Source: Oscillospiraceae bacterium
GTDB taxonomy: Bacteria; Bacillota; Clostridia; UMGS1810
Assembly (NCBI GenBank): GCA_015068985.1
Contig: SVJL01000006.1
Span: forward strand, 1-47,900
Reading direction: 5' to 3'
Length of the DNA: 47,900 nucleotides
This document shows, piece by piece, positions 8,801-17,042 of the stretch. The notes beneath the pieces are model-generated. The model saw nothing but the letters and a program-made list of their open reading frames with translations, was not told where the DNA came from and did no database searches. How positions within the stretch are numbered: the stretch's first letter is position 1; each line of letters opens with the position of its first letter. The position numbers were made by a program, and so were the translations under genes.

Positions 8801-10347
8801 ACAACTGGGTTACCAACTCCGAATTCGACTTCCTATCGCAGTCTACCATTTCATATGCCGACCACGACCACACCAGAAACATACTTTTTATAAAAGACGG
8901 ATTGTTTGTTGTGTCCGACCTTATGAAACCCAAGGATTCGGACAGTGAAAATAATTATAAGCAATATTGGCATATGACACCCGAAGCAAGCATTTCTGCC
9001 AATGATGATGTAAATGTGCTCACCTCCAATTATGACGACGGCAAAAACATCATCCTTGCCTCTGCAGACGATGACAACACATGGCTTGAACCGGGCTATT
9101 ACGACACCTCAGACGGCACACCCGTTGCCAACAATGCAGGCATATTTGAAAAGACAGTCACAGGTGATGCAACCTTCGACACTGTGATGTATGTTTCAAA
9201 ATATAATGATGCTTCGGTAAAAGCTGAGCGCATAAGTACCGGCAAAAGTGCAAGTGAGGTCAGTGCTGTAAAAATCGATGTGTTCGAAAATTCAAAAGCC
9301 GAGACCTATTGGTATATGTATAACCACGAATACGACGGCAACAGCGAAATCACCTTTGGTGACTACACCACCGATGCCCGTGTTGCTCTTGTAGGAACCG
9401 CCAAAGACGGTAATGTTATTTCGGCAGTTATGACCGATGGCAGCTTTATCAAAAAAGGCGACGGCACCATTATTGCAGTAGCCGGCTCTGTCACCGACAT
9501 TTCGGCAGAATTCAAAACCACCAAAACAACGCTCGTTTCATCCGATTCAGGCCTTACAGGTGACAAAATCACCCTGCTTGGCAAGTCAAGCACAAAATCG
9601 GTTATTCTCAACGGCGAAAGCAAGCAGTTCAGCCTCTCAGACGGCATCATCGCTGTTGGCTCTCAGACAGCCGAAGAGATTTTGGCGGACGACAACAACA
9701 AAAACGACGGAATCATTGAAAAACCTTCATCGGGCAATCAGGGCGGCTCTCAAGGCGGCGGCTCAGGCTCCGGCGGAATTGGCGGCGGAGCGGTTGTTCC
9801 CCCGTCAGACAATTCAGCCAAGCTAACCGACATTAGCGGTCATTGGGCACAGCCCCACATTGAAGCTCTCTATTCCAATGGAATAGTCAGCGGCAATCCC
9901 GACGGTACCTATCGTCCCGACAACACTGTGACTCGTGCCGAATTTGTGGCAATTGCCATTCGTGCACTCGGTGCACCCAAGGCTGAATATGATGGCGGAT
10001 TTGCCGATGTGGCTCACACCGATTGGTTTGCAAAAGATGTGCAGACGGCGGTGAATCTGGGCATAGTCTCTGCCGACACCATATTCCGTCCTGCCGATAG
10101 CATCACCCGTGAGGAAATGGCAAAAATCCTTACAGGCTGTGCACGTTATATGGCAATTGACGAAAACACAAAAGCGGAGCTCTCATTTGCCGATGCAAAG
10201 CTTGTAAGCGATTGGGCAAAGGAATTTGTCATTTTTGCAGTGTCAAACGGTCTGATGAACGGCAAAGACGGCAATTTGTTTGACCCGTTGGCAAGCGCGA
10301 CCAGAGCCGAAACTGCCGCAGTGTTCCATAGGCTCATAACAAAATAA
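2815..10347 (+). CDS. Giant SLH-anchored heparinase II/III-type polysaccharide lyase
   Basis: A 2510-residue exported, wall-bound enzyme. Signal peptide at residues 1-29 (ending MLCFAAES). Four beta-sandwich (LamG-like) modules follow, each opening with a DDFSD-type motif, alternating with five atrophied bacterial Ig-type modules (ITWASSDEAVI, then VTRP-type and VTLTATI strands) to about residue 1360. The catalytic part follows: an alpha/alpha toroid with an inserted DNRLRE-like beta domain (about 1520-1630), EDTGGYHTSSF with Y1803/H1804, and the heparinase II/III beta-sandwich motif GGGGHGHADDNS (H1928, H1930, D1932). A Gly/Ser linker leads to three SLH repeats (about 2337-2510) that bind secondary wall polymer. 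ATG 2815 has AGGAGG before it and overlaps the previous stop, implying coupling. Such lyases beta-eliminate uronic-acid polymers, leaving unsaturated uronyl ends; the exact polymer is not determined. Confidence 0.88.
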   Translation: MKNKIALRLTSLILVIAFLLPMLCFAAESSDGKPTDLTPIYVDDFSDGVISPHIGKRKFYTSDPADTLTESDGKLTFKRTKYVWYTDSNAGEPTVRLYANENQSGGVSGKLFTEFTLSKTREVVRVRINDDNFKYITEIKWEGSTLSYTWRDSAMTVKSAGVTVNASDSVKISLSTDVSSLTPRFSLWIDDVLKVDNGFSAQDLVSNNIAMVQIYTLIYGSYSKNEGTFTVEDFGIWRVNDSGEEPSGPSLEDEQTVDADITWLTQDKLLSSALVGEYLIDSLELDALTKGQNSSDISWKSSDDSIISPVGAVVRPDSDTEVTLTATITSGTCTKEKTFTFSVPGKSTDVNGLPGDLTPLYYDGFSDNLISSQIETGKFYTSDPADTLTEENGKLTFERKKYVWYTDSASGEPRIRFHANADKSGYSGKVYTEFTLSKTADVVRVRLNADDGQYISEIRWQGNDFSIYYCDSSLASQSEQLTIAATDTVKVGFYADTSSDRPLFSMWINNEKIIDRQTSCTQLNSGHVNFGYAQVYTLIYGNYSKTGKLILDNVGIYSVDNSFVDKPIVVPPADDNRTDEEKVTDDLEAITDAEVLSVPETDDGYIIDPLDIDGIKKGEAGSRITWASSDEAVIDTDGKLTRPDSDTEVTLTATATLGSVTKQKTFTYKVAGTSTDVGGMRTDRFPLYYDDFSDSLMSPNIVTRKIQSTDSAYEKNGKLVLKTEAQASHEPGYMIYRNDTKTAISGDFITEFTLSKTCDIVRMRTYNANWNYLNQIYWQGDSFSVSYKDSANADKSLNLTIPADSKVKVTIYTNITGSQPSFTMWVNNKMVLEDVTSCMTMSPANILWTSIYTVNYSTYTKVGELMVDNFGYYDILPPMTDAERVKADADLITDDALIKTTTPLEGYAFEDLLFPAYGKNGSRITWTTSDSSIVRENGEVIRPYDENKKVTITAEFVSGSEKLTKTYELIILGQHVSTDDVPTVETMIANNDFSSEQPPSRIGTKISGSGKIAVEDGVLKVTKTDSGTAQMGAMIYTGTDESTVATGVIGIEFDVKREKSQPVQIRTMDANGNLYYSMVWGSTGVSAYYSDDKSVQGTQRGVWIGSGNSAHFNLMFDTANSTYWLWVNGEPAVVEKYSRSVGVSAVCYTMFYLENIENLSIDNYKVYHAIPPKAQRLKFDNGAFGEKNILNETPQAGNIIKSNLNLPEVLRYGTAITWQSSHPDIIDPLTGIVTRPVDVSENPLVTLTAAMGNSGITATREFEYYVLRDFSSGTDVGKYEAEDIKASYLTSEDPDAIRTSLNLMEKGLYGSPITWSSSNTSVIANSGRVIRPRWDEPNATVTMTARIGNYSKELTFTVLADEAPKDPMHTSDEDFFGKWDGSAFVKGPQLDYSNPELSAVMECAKAGNYQCAKDALLAYFKTRNVPSPISLGTRRTGWVDARADGLLELGEEAAYWKGQITVTSDDYEAVTASIYNPSGISKIECKTFELIARYNESTSAFVLGTDADNPNMVPKLELTVNGAVRTYRATNTATIRAGSYSREHINDNKVLQAKMFGDFLGDETYRILLGFDLSDIQASDTIESAQLVIYAKKSASYADNKQLWIIDNRGKAWDEHTVFWDNLDFTVHNYNGLVGGSDWKGARASNIEFAYQAPRFMHSRNAMTEYKYTGNEKYAYALLTQVLDLITDAGDQTPYPRSLDAGLRMHQWVPLMNTFKDSPYITAEFATAFMKYMYQQFKYFPSRKDATGNWREYEQLAVLYATSAYPELANSASTKEICIESWQNAFNKSFMSDGSYIEDTGGYHTSSFAMYRDFKKACIESNTELPADFDTALLNAAYYMALTVSGEGYTLQYGDEGGGGGISASRYSEIADWYNDNEFRYIDSYGKVGIEPGWTSYQFPEGRYTMMRSKWGSNAIYLHTNVRGGGGHGHADDNSIILFGNGKRLLVDAGKFNYNSYDPARLYGLSTQGHNTVVINDSSQRMSWTGNEMTVRGNINNWVTNSEFDFLSQSTISYADHDHTRNILFIKDGLFVVSDLMKPKDSDSENNYKQYWHMTPEASISANDDVNVLTSNYDDGKNIILASADDDNTWLEPGYYDTSDGTPVANNAGIFEKTVTGDATFDTVMYVSKYNDASVKAERISTGKSASEVSAVKIDVFENSKAETYWYMYNHEYDGNSEITFGDYTTDARVALVGTAKDGNVISAVMTDGSFIKKGDGTIIAVAGSVTDISAEFKTTKTTLVSSDSGLTGDKITLLGKSSTKSVILNGESKQFSLSDGIIAVGSQTAEEILADDNNKNDGIIEKPSSGNQGGSQGGGSGSGGIGGGAVVPPSDNSAKLTDISGHWAQPHIEALYSNGIVSGNPDGTYRPDNTVTRAEFVAIAIRALGAPKAEYDGGFADVAHTDWFAKDVQTAVNLGIVSADTIFRPADSITREEMAKILTGCARYMAIDENTKAELSFADAKLVSDWAKEFVIFAVSNGLMNGKDGNLFDPLASATRAETAAVFHRLITK

Positions 10348-10396
10348 ACAACCCGACTTAGGGATTGTAATAATATGATTTCAGGAGGAATTAGTA

Positions 10397-12547
10397 ATGA
10401 AAAAGATTTTAAGTGTATTAGTAAGTCTTGCAATGCTTCTTTCCGCATTTCCTGCTTTTGCTGCATCCGATGCAGTGCAGGCAGATGCCGACGCACTCAC
10501 TATCGATGCCATTTTGAGCGTTCCCGAGTGGGATGGAGATGACAGTGTCAACACTCTCATCGATAACCTTGAAATTGACCACATCACTGTGGGCAAAAAC
10601 GGAAGCTCCATCTCTTGGTCATCAAGTAACACAAACGTAATTTCCAACACAGGCATAGTTACCCGTGGTGACGAGGATGCCACGGTTACTCTTACCGCCA
10701 CAATCGGCACTGAAGTAACCAAAGATTTCACATTTCTTGTGCCTGCAGCCGCAAAAAACATCAATGGTATGCCGTCAAGAAGCGGAGACTATACTTTAAA
10801 TGATGATTTTGGCGACGGTGTGGCAGATTTTGAAAAAGATTCGAGTATGCCTGCAAACAGTAACACGTATTATATTGAATCTGAAGGCAAACTCAATTTA
10901 ACAAACAATGCATGGGGAAATAACTGGTATGTTAGAAAACGACCGGCTTCAAGCGAAACCTTTGCATATGAATTTACTCTCGGCGGCGATTCCAACAGCT
11001 GTCAGATTCAGGTTATATCCGACTGGAATACAGGCGGAAAACCTCTCGAAATGATGTGCTACAGAAAAGATAACAAGGTTATCATCAATGGTAACACATA
11101 TGCAATTCCTGCTCAACTCAAAGGTGAAAACTGGAAATTCACAATTTATTTTGATATGAACGCCGACACCTTGACAATGTGGCTCAACAATAATCTCTTT
11201 GCTGAAAGCGTTGAATTTCCTGCCGATAGAGATTCCGTTGCCATATTCAATGTTGTTATATGTGCAAGCGGTGCCAATGACGGCCGCGGCACAGTGCTTC
11301 TTGATAACCTCAAGGTGTACCCAGCAACTCCGGCTCCTCTTTTCGAAGCAGGAAATACAGCTGAATCAAAGCTTTTGGAATATCCTGCATACACAGCTGC
11401 AGACGGCATCAAATATATCACCAACAACCTCAATTTTGACTATGTCAAAGATGAAAACAACGTATCATATTCATTTGCTTCAAGCAACACCGATGTGCTC
11501 TCTGCCAATGGCATTATCACCCGTGCTGTAATCGATACTCCCGTCACTGTCACAGCAACATTGACCGATTCCAACGGCGTATCCGACATCAAGAGCTTTG
11601 ACTATGTTGTTCCGGGCAAATATAATTCGGCAGGCAAAACAGGTCTCCCAAAAGAGGGTGAGGTTGTGAAATATGCTGCCTATGATTCGAACTTTACGCC
11701 AAGTCATAAACTTTTCACTAATGCTCCTTATGTAGAAAACGGCATCTTTAAGGTTACTGACAACCAATATGGAAATTCAAGTGATGGAGGGCCTTATGCA
11801 GTGCTTTCTCCTGATGTGGGTGTTTGGAAGCATAATTCCGGCAAAGTAGCTTATGAGTTAATTTTTGACTTCGATAAAAAGGATGCTAAATTTTACGGTA
11901 AAATGAATATTGATTTGCTCGGACAAAACAGATATACCAAAACAGGACGAGTTACATTCAGCATGAATGGTGACAACGCTGCTGCAATAATATACGGTTC
12001 ACGAAAGTTTACAGGGCTTGTTAAGATGACGCTTGTTTCTGACTATGATGCAGGCAAGGTTGATTTTTATATGAATGATGAATTAATCGATTCCAATATC
12101 ACGCTCGACAACTCCGCCGCCACAACAGGTGCAAGAATTGCTTTTGACCTGAATACCAAAGGCGATTTCAATTTCTACAGCTACAGAGCCTACAAGATTG
12201 ACGAAACAACCTATCCGTCAATTATGAAAGGCACAGAAAGCTACTCCAACGGCGGCACTGTTACCAATGGCACAAACTCTGTGACCGTTCCCGTGATTGC
12301 AACCAATGCAGATGGTGAGGCAAAAGGCGGCACACTCGTCTATGCCATCTATGAAACTGTAGGCGGTATAAAACAGCTTACAGCCGTAAAGACGGTTGAT
12401 ATGAATCTCAACCAATATTCTCACAAAGCCTACACTGCATCGGTAACTCTCGACAGTGTTCCCGTTGGTGCAGAACAAAAAGTGTTTATATTTGATAATA
12501 TGAACTCAATTGTACCTCTTGAAACAGGAGAAATTCCTGTACAGTAA
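10397..12547 (+). CDS. Secreted non-catalytic protein with Ig-like and LamG-like modules
   Basis: A 716-residue protein with a clear signal peptide (MKKILSVLVSLAMLLSAFPAFA). After it come an Ig-type module matching those of the giant lyase (ISWSSSNTNVISNTGIVTR, then VTLTATI), a beta-sandwich module (DDFGDGVADFE), a second Ig-type module (SFASSNTDVLSANGIITRA) and a second beta-sandwich. A short C-terminal beta domain ends KVFIFDNMNSIVPL. No catalytic motif, SLH repeat or sortase signal is visible, so it is either released or held by binding polysaccharide. CAGGAGG precedes ATG 10397. It shares its modules with the lyase 50 bases upstream and probably arose from it or from a common module pool. 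A role in binding or presenting substrate is inferred. Confidence 0.75.
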   Translation: MKKILSVLVSLAMLLSAFPAFAASDAVQADADALTIDAILSVPEWDGDDSVNTLIDNLEIDHITVGKNGSSISWSSSNTNVISNTGIVTRGDEDATVTLTATIGTEVTKDFTFLVPAAAKNINGMPSRSGDYTLNDDFGDGVADFEKDSSMPANSNTYYIESEGKLNLTNNAWGNNWYVRKRPASSETFAYEFTLGGDSNSCQIQVISDWNTGGKPLEMMCYRKDNKVIINGNTYAIPAQLKGENWKFTIYFDMNADTLTMWLNNNLFAESVEFPADRDSVAIFNVVICASGANDGRGTVLLDNLKVYPATPAPLFEAGNTAESKLLEYPAYTAADGIKYITNNLNFDYVKDENNVSYSFASSNTDVLSANGIITRAVIDTPVTVTATLTDSNGVSDIKSFDYVVPGKYNSAGKTGLPKEGEVVKYAAYDSNFTPSHKLFTNAPYVENGIFKVTDNQYGNSSDGGPYAVLSPDVGVWKHNSGKVAYELIFDFDKKDAKFYGKMNIDLLGQNRYTKTGRVTFSMNGDNAAAIIYGSRKFTGLVKMTLVSDYDAGKVDFYMNDELIDSNITLDNSAATTGARIAFDLNTKGDFNFYSYRAYKIDETTYPSIMKGTESYSNGGTVTNGTNSVTVPVIATNADGEAKGGTLVYAIYETVGGIKQLTAVKTVDMNLNQYSHKAYTASVTLDSVPVGAEQKVFIFDNMNSIVPLETGEIPVQ

Positions 12548-12577
12548 AAAATACATCCGGCTGCTTAGGAGATAACA

Positions 12578-14344
12578 ATGAAAGCGAAAATAGCGAAGAT
12601 TACAAATTTTGATATAAACTGCGACATCACAGAAAAAACCTATGATGGAGTATATGTGACCTATGACGGCAAAGCCGCCGTCATAGGCTACACCACCAAG
12701 GTGCAAAAAATGAGAGCGATGTTTCTTTTGTCAATGAAGCTCAAAGCGTGCGAAACGGCATTCGAAATATGTGAAAAACCGGTATTCGATACCTGCGGAC
12801 CTATGATAGATATGTCGAGAGGCGGTGTTATGAAGGCTGAAGCGGTTAAAGACTATATCGACCGCGTGGCAGCTCTCGGACTCAATATGCTTATGCTCTA
12901 CACCGAAGATGTGTATGAGATAGACGGCTATCCCATGTTTGGCTATCTCAGAGGCAGATACACCTGTGAGGAGCTAAAAAGCATAGATGATTACGCATTT
13001 GATATGGGCGTGGAGATTATTCCGTGCATCCAGACTCTCGGCCATCTTGCCAACTACATCAAGTGGGGCGAAGCATCAGCTTTTGCAGAAAATTCGTCAG
13101 TGCTTTTGCCCGATGAAGAAAAGACCTATCACTTTATTGAAGCCGAAATCAAAGCCGTGCGTTCGTGCTTTCGTTCCAATCGCATTCATCTGGGAATGGA
13201 CGAAGCAATAGGGCTCGGACTTGGAAAGCACCTTAAAATCCACGGTATTCAAAAACCTCTCGACATTTTTAACCGACATCTTGCAAGAGTGCTCAGCATT
13301 ACCCAAAAATACGGCTATGAGCCTATGATTTGGGGTGATATGTATTTTGCACCCGAAAACCCCGATGACTACTACGAAACCGATGCCGTGATTCCCGATT
13401 ATGCCATCGAAAGTGCCCCGAAAAATGTTGAAATGGTTTTTTGGGACTATTATCATGACTTTTATGAATATTATGACAAAAAGCTTGTTCAGTTCAAGCG
13501 CTTTCCAAACACTGCGTCTTTTGCCGGCGGAGTGTGGACATGGGACGGCTTCGCACCAAATTTTGAATACACTCTCAAAACCATGGATCCGGCACTTAAA
13601 GCTTCAATTGACCACGGAATAAGCACTGTGATTGCCACAATGTGGTCAAACGGCGGTTGCGAGACCGACTATTTCAAGGCTTTTGACGGTCTTGCAGTTT
13701 TCTCGGAATTTTGCTATAAGGGTAAGGGCTGTACTCACGATGACATTTATGCGGCTGCAGAGCACATCATAGGTGCCGACCGCACCTTTATCGATGCAGT
13801 GTCTACCTTTCATATTGGATGCCCCGGTGCTGACAGCGTGGGCAGGGGTATGTTCTACTGTGACCCTCTCATAAATCTTTTGGGAAACGGAGTAGACTTT
13901 GAAAAAGCTGTTACGGTATACGAAAATGCTTTAAACACAATCCAAAAATACAGTTCTCACGAATATTACACATATTACTCGTTATTGTTTGAAATAACAA
14001 AGCTTAAAGCAGATATGCTTCTTAATCTTCAAAAAGAATACAAGGCGGACAACAAGCTGTATATGTCACATCTTGCTAACAACACAATTCCCGCATTGCA
14101 AGACATGTACAAAGAATTTTATAAGCTCTTTTGCGCAAACTGGCACAAACACTACAAACCCTTTGGCTTCGAAATGTATGCTATGCGTTTTGGCGGAATA
14201 GACCTGCGTCTGCAATATGCATCCGAAAAAATCAAAAGCTATTGCCGCGGTGAGTCAGACTGCATCGAGGAGCTTGAAGAGACAATTTTGCACAACGCAA
14301 AGCCTTGGAAATTTGCCTCAAACTTTATGAATACGTGTGTGTAG
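12578..14344 (+). CDS. GH20 beta-N-acetylhexosaminidase, intracellular
   Basis: A 588-residue protein with the GH20 catalytic barrel. The barrel starts at DTCGPMIDMSRGGVMKAEAV, continues with LGLNMLMLYTEDVYEIDGYP and EIIPCIQTLGHL, and holds the catalytic Asp-Glu pair in HLGMDEA (D208, E209), followed by MIWGDMY. GH20 enzymes release beta-linked GlcNAc or GalNAc by substrate-assisted catalysis. No signal peptide, so it acts on oligosaccharides already imported. In this operon it would take the hexosamine left after the lyases and glucuronyl hydrolase. Beta-hexosaminide cleavage fits hyaluronan- or chondroitin-like substrates better than heparan, whose hexosamine is alpha-linked. AGGAGA precedes ATG 12578. 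Confidence 0.85.
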   Translation: MKAKIAKITNFDINCDITEKTYDGVYVTYDGKAAVIGYTTKVQKMRAMFLLSMKLKACETAFEICEKPVFDTCGPMIDMSRGGVMKAEAVKDYIDRVAALGLNMLMLYTEDVYEIDGYPMFGYLRGRYTCEELKSIDDYAFDMGVEIIPCIQTLGHLANYIKWGEASAFAENSSVLLPDEEKTYHFIEAEIKAVRSCFRSNRIHLGMDEAIGLGLGKHLKIHGIQKPLDIFNRHLARVLSITQKYGYEPMIWGDMYFAPENPDDYYETDAVIPDYAIESAPKNVEMVFWDYYHDFYEYYDKKLVQFKRFPNTASFAGGVWTWDGFAPNFEYTLKTMDPALKASIDHGISTVIATMWSNGGCETDYFKAFDGLAVFSEFCYKGKGCTHDDIYAAAEHIIGADRTFIDAVSTFHIGCPGADSVGRGMFYCDPLINLLGNGVDFEKAVTVYENALNTIQKYSSHEYYTYYSLLFEITKLKADMLLNLQKEYKADNKLYMSHLANNTIPALQDMYKEFYKLFCANWHKHYKPFGFEMYAMRFGGIDLRLQYASEKIKSYCRGESDCIEELEETILHNAKPWKFASNFMNTCV

Positions 14345-14359
14345 AAAGGTGGTTAAATT

Positions 14360-16990
14360 ATGAAAAAAACGATATGCCTTATTCTTTGCTTTTGCCTGCT
14401 TGCTTCTTTCACCCAAATGGCATCAGCTAACTATGAAGATGCCATTGCAAGAGTTTGCGGAATAGGTGTAATGGGCAATGTGTCGGATGGCGATTTCAGA
14501 GGTGATGACAATATCACACGCTCTGAATTTACTGCCGTTGCACTCAGGCTGCTTGGCATATTTTCGTGCAATCCTGCCGACACCGAATTTGATGATGTTC
14601 CAATTGAACATTGGGCAAGCGGATATGTGGCGCTGGCAACGGATATGGGCCTCATAAATGGCAGGGGAGAGGGTGTTTTTGCACCTGAAGACTATGTAAG
14701 CTATGAGGAGGCTGCAAAAATACTCGTGTGTGTTGTCGGACGCAACTATGCAATGACAAGCTTTGACTATCCTCAAAGCTATATGGCAGCTGCTAACACC
14801 TCCGGTCTTACTCAGGGAGTAGAATATACCGATAAGCCGCTAACAAGAGCAGAGGTTGCAATGCTGGCAAACAATGCTCTGGGCACAAAACCGTTAGAGC
14901 CTGTGTATGGTAGCAACAGATATGAGCTTTCAAGCCTCACACTGTTTGAAAAGCTTTCTGAAATGAAAGATACTTTGGTCTTCAGCGGCATTCTCACCGA
15001 AACGCAAAACCTCAGTCTTTCATATTCGTCGGAACGTGAAAAAAATATAATTAAGGTTGACGGGCGTACCTTTAAAACCAACATCAACTGCGACGGTCTG
15101 GTTGGTCAATATGTTGATGTGTATTATAGCGATGACGCCAAAACCGACACAGCAACACAAGTTGTTGCGCAACCCGGCGTAAACAAGCTATATAAGCTCG
15201 ATTCAAAAGATACTTTTATCGAAAATAATAAAATAAATTATACACAAGCCGACAAGGAAAAATTTTATCAGCTTGCAGATGATGCAATTTTCGTGTTAAA
15301 CGGTGACCGTACCGAACTGCCCGATAATTTTTCTGTAGAAATTGGTGACTATACGTTAATTGACAACAACGCCGGTAAGGATATTGACGTTGTTATGGTA
15401 ACCGTAGCCGAAAGCTTTGTTGTAAGCTCGGTCAACACCGAAGCAAACGGAATCTATTTTGATAATGACGCCACCTACCATGGCAAAAACGGCATCGCTT
15501 TAGATTTTGATGACGAAAATAAGGCATATGTTATAGAAGACAAAGACGGCAATGCACTTGAATTTCAATCAATACAGAGCGGCGATGCAGTATCGATTGT
15601 CGGCAACGCAGACGACTCACGCATAAAAATTATTGTCAGCTCACAATCGGTTACGGGCAGTATTACCGAAATGACCGATTCATCAATCACGGTAGGCTCC
15701 GAAACCTATGAGATAGGGAAGGATAGCACAGGCAGAGCTCTCTTAACGCCGTATCTGGGTATGGAAGGCAGGTTTGTTATAGACGCTTTCGGATATTGCA
15801 TAGGCACTCATGGTGCATCGCCCGACAAATTCACCTATTGCTATATTGTTGATGCAATTCGCTCGGGGTCATTGGATTCCGAAGTAAAAATCAAAATCGT
15901 CACAGGCACAGAACCTCAAAGAAATGTTAAAATCAAAAACGGCGACGAAACAGTTTCGTATTATTTGCAAAACAATGAACCGGAGGTATATACCCTTGCT
16001 TCATCCTTGAAATATAAAGAGAATCCCGTTGATGCAAGGGGCGAAAAGGTGAGCTGCAGCGATCTCGACATAAATGCACTTGACGGTAAGATTGCAGGCT
16101 TCACTCTCGACAAAAACGGCGAAATCAATGCTCTTAATGTATACAGTGTGCCTGCCAACTTCAGCTCTTATGAATTTAATGCCGAAATTTTCTCGTTTGG
16201 CGGTATGAGAGCTGCAAGAGGCTTTGTCAAAGATGAGGGCACTCAGGTTGTATGCGTGCCAAATGTTGTAAACAATGAAGATGACTATGGCGTGAGAGTG
16301 CAGATAACCGACGAGGCAAATGTGAAAGTGTATGGCGTAAAGGGCATATATGAAAACACATATGGCTCAGATGATGCCAATGCTGAGCCTGCCGACATCA
16401 TCGTTGTGAAAGCCGATATGAATTCAGATCTGCCGCCAACAATCTCTATGGATGATCCAATCTGTATTATAGGCAAAATCGGAGCCAGGCTTTCAGACGA
16501 CGGTGAAGAAATCTGCACTGTAGAACTTCTCAACGGTCAAACCAAAGAAACATATGAAGTCACCGCCGACTCTCTTGTGTACACAGAAGTCAAAAAGCTT
16601 CGCAAGGGCGACCTTGTTCAGCTTGCTTCCAATTCCAAATCGGAGATTGCCAATGTACGAAAGCTGGCGTCTGTACAGGGGCTCAGTGACTATACAGACG
16701 AAGAAAATCTGTATGGTGTAATAGAAGATGTGAAATACAATGTGTATGACTATTTCAGCAATCAGATGATAGACCGCCTTGTTGTTAATGCCGGAAGTAA
16801 CCTTGTTAATGTGAAGCTGTACAAATCGGAAGGTCAGAACATTTATCTTTATGATCGCAAATCAGGATTTATTCAGGCAGCTGCAAGTGATGACATAAAA
16901 GCTGCAAGCTACTATGGCTCAAATGCATCCAAGGTGTTTGCCTATATGACAAACAACGAAGCAGAGGTTGTAGTGCTTATTAAAGATTAA
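14360..16990 (+). CDS. SLH-domain cell-surface protein, function unknown
   Basis: An 876-residue exported protein with signal peptide MKKTICLILCFCLLASFTQM. Three N-terminal SLH-type repeats follow at about residues 24-175 (RVCGIGVMGNVSDGDFRGDD; FDDVPIEHWASGYVALATD; LTRAEVAMLANNALG). The remaining 700 residues are acidic and beta-rich with repeated short units such as SITEMTDSSITVGSETYEI, and no catalytic motif I recognise. The layout, wall anchor first then a long beta stalk, suits an S-layer-like or scaffold protein. It may organise the surface around the lyase, but this is inferred from operon membership only. AAAGGTGG precedes ATG 14360, 15 bases after the GH20 stop. Confidence 0.75.
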   Translation: MKKTICLILCFCLLASFTQMASANYEDAIARVCGIGVMGNVSDGDFRGDDNITRSEFTAVALRLLGIFSCNPADTEFDDVPIEHWASGYVALATDMGLINGRGEGVFAPEDYVSYEEAAKILVCVVGRNYAMTSFDYPQSYMAAANTSGLTQGVEYTDKPLTRAEVAMLANNALGTKPLEPVYGSNRYELSSLTLFEKLSEMKDTLVFSGILTETQNLSLSYSSEREKNIIKVDGRTFKTNINCDGLVGQYVDVYYSDDAKTDTATQVVAQPGVNKLYKLDSKDTFIENNKINYTQADKEKFYQLADDAIFVLNGDRTELPDNFSVEIGDYTLIDNNAGKDIDVVMVTVAESFVVSSVNTEANGIYFDNDATYHGKNGIALDFDDENKAYVIEDKDGNALEFQSIQSGDAVSIVGNADDSRIKIIVSSQSVTGSITEMTDSSITVGSETYEIGKDSTGRALLTPYLGMEGRFVIDAFGYCIGTHGASPDKFTYCYIVDAIRSGSLDSEVKIKIVTGTEPQRNVKIKNGDETVSYYLQNNEPEVYTLASSLKYKENPVDARGEKVSCSDLDINALDGKIAGFTLDKNGEINALNVYSVPANFSSYEFNAEIFSFGGMRAARGFVKDEGTQVVCVPNVVNNEDDYGVRVQITDEANVKVYGVKGIYENTYGSDDANAEPADIIVVKADMNSDLPPTISMDDPICIIGKIGARLSDDGEEICTVELLNGQTKETYEVTADSLVYTEVKKLRKGDLVQLASNSKSEIANVRKLASVQGLSDYTDEENLYGVIEDVKYNVYDYFSNQMIDRLVVNAGSNLVNVKLYKSEGQNIYLYDRKSGFIQAAASDDIKAASYYGSNASKVFAYMTNNEAEVVVLIKD

Positions 16991-17042
16991 TTTGATTTGG
17001 CTGAGTGTCGTCAGACAGTAAATTCAGGAGGATTTTCTTATT

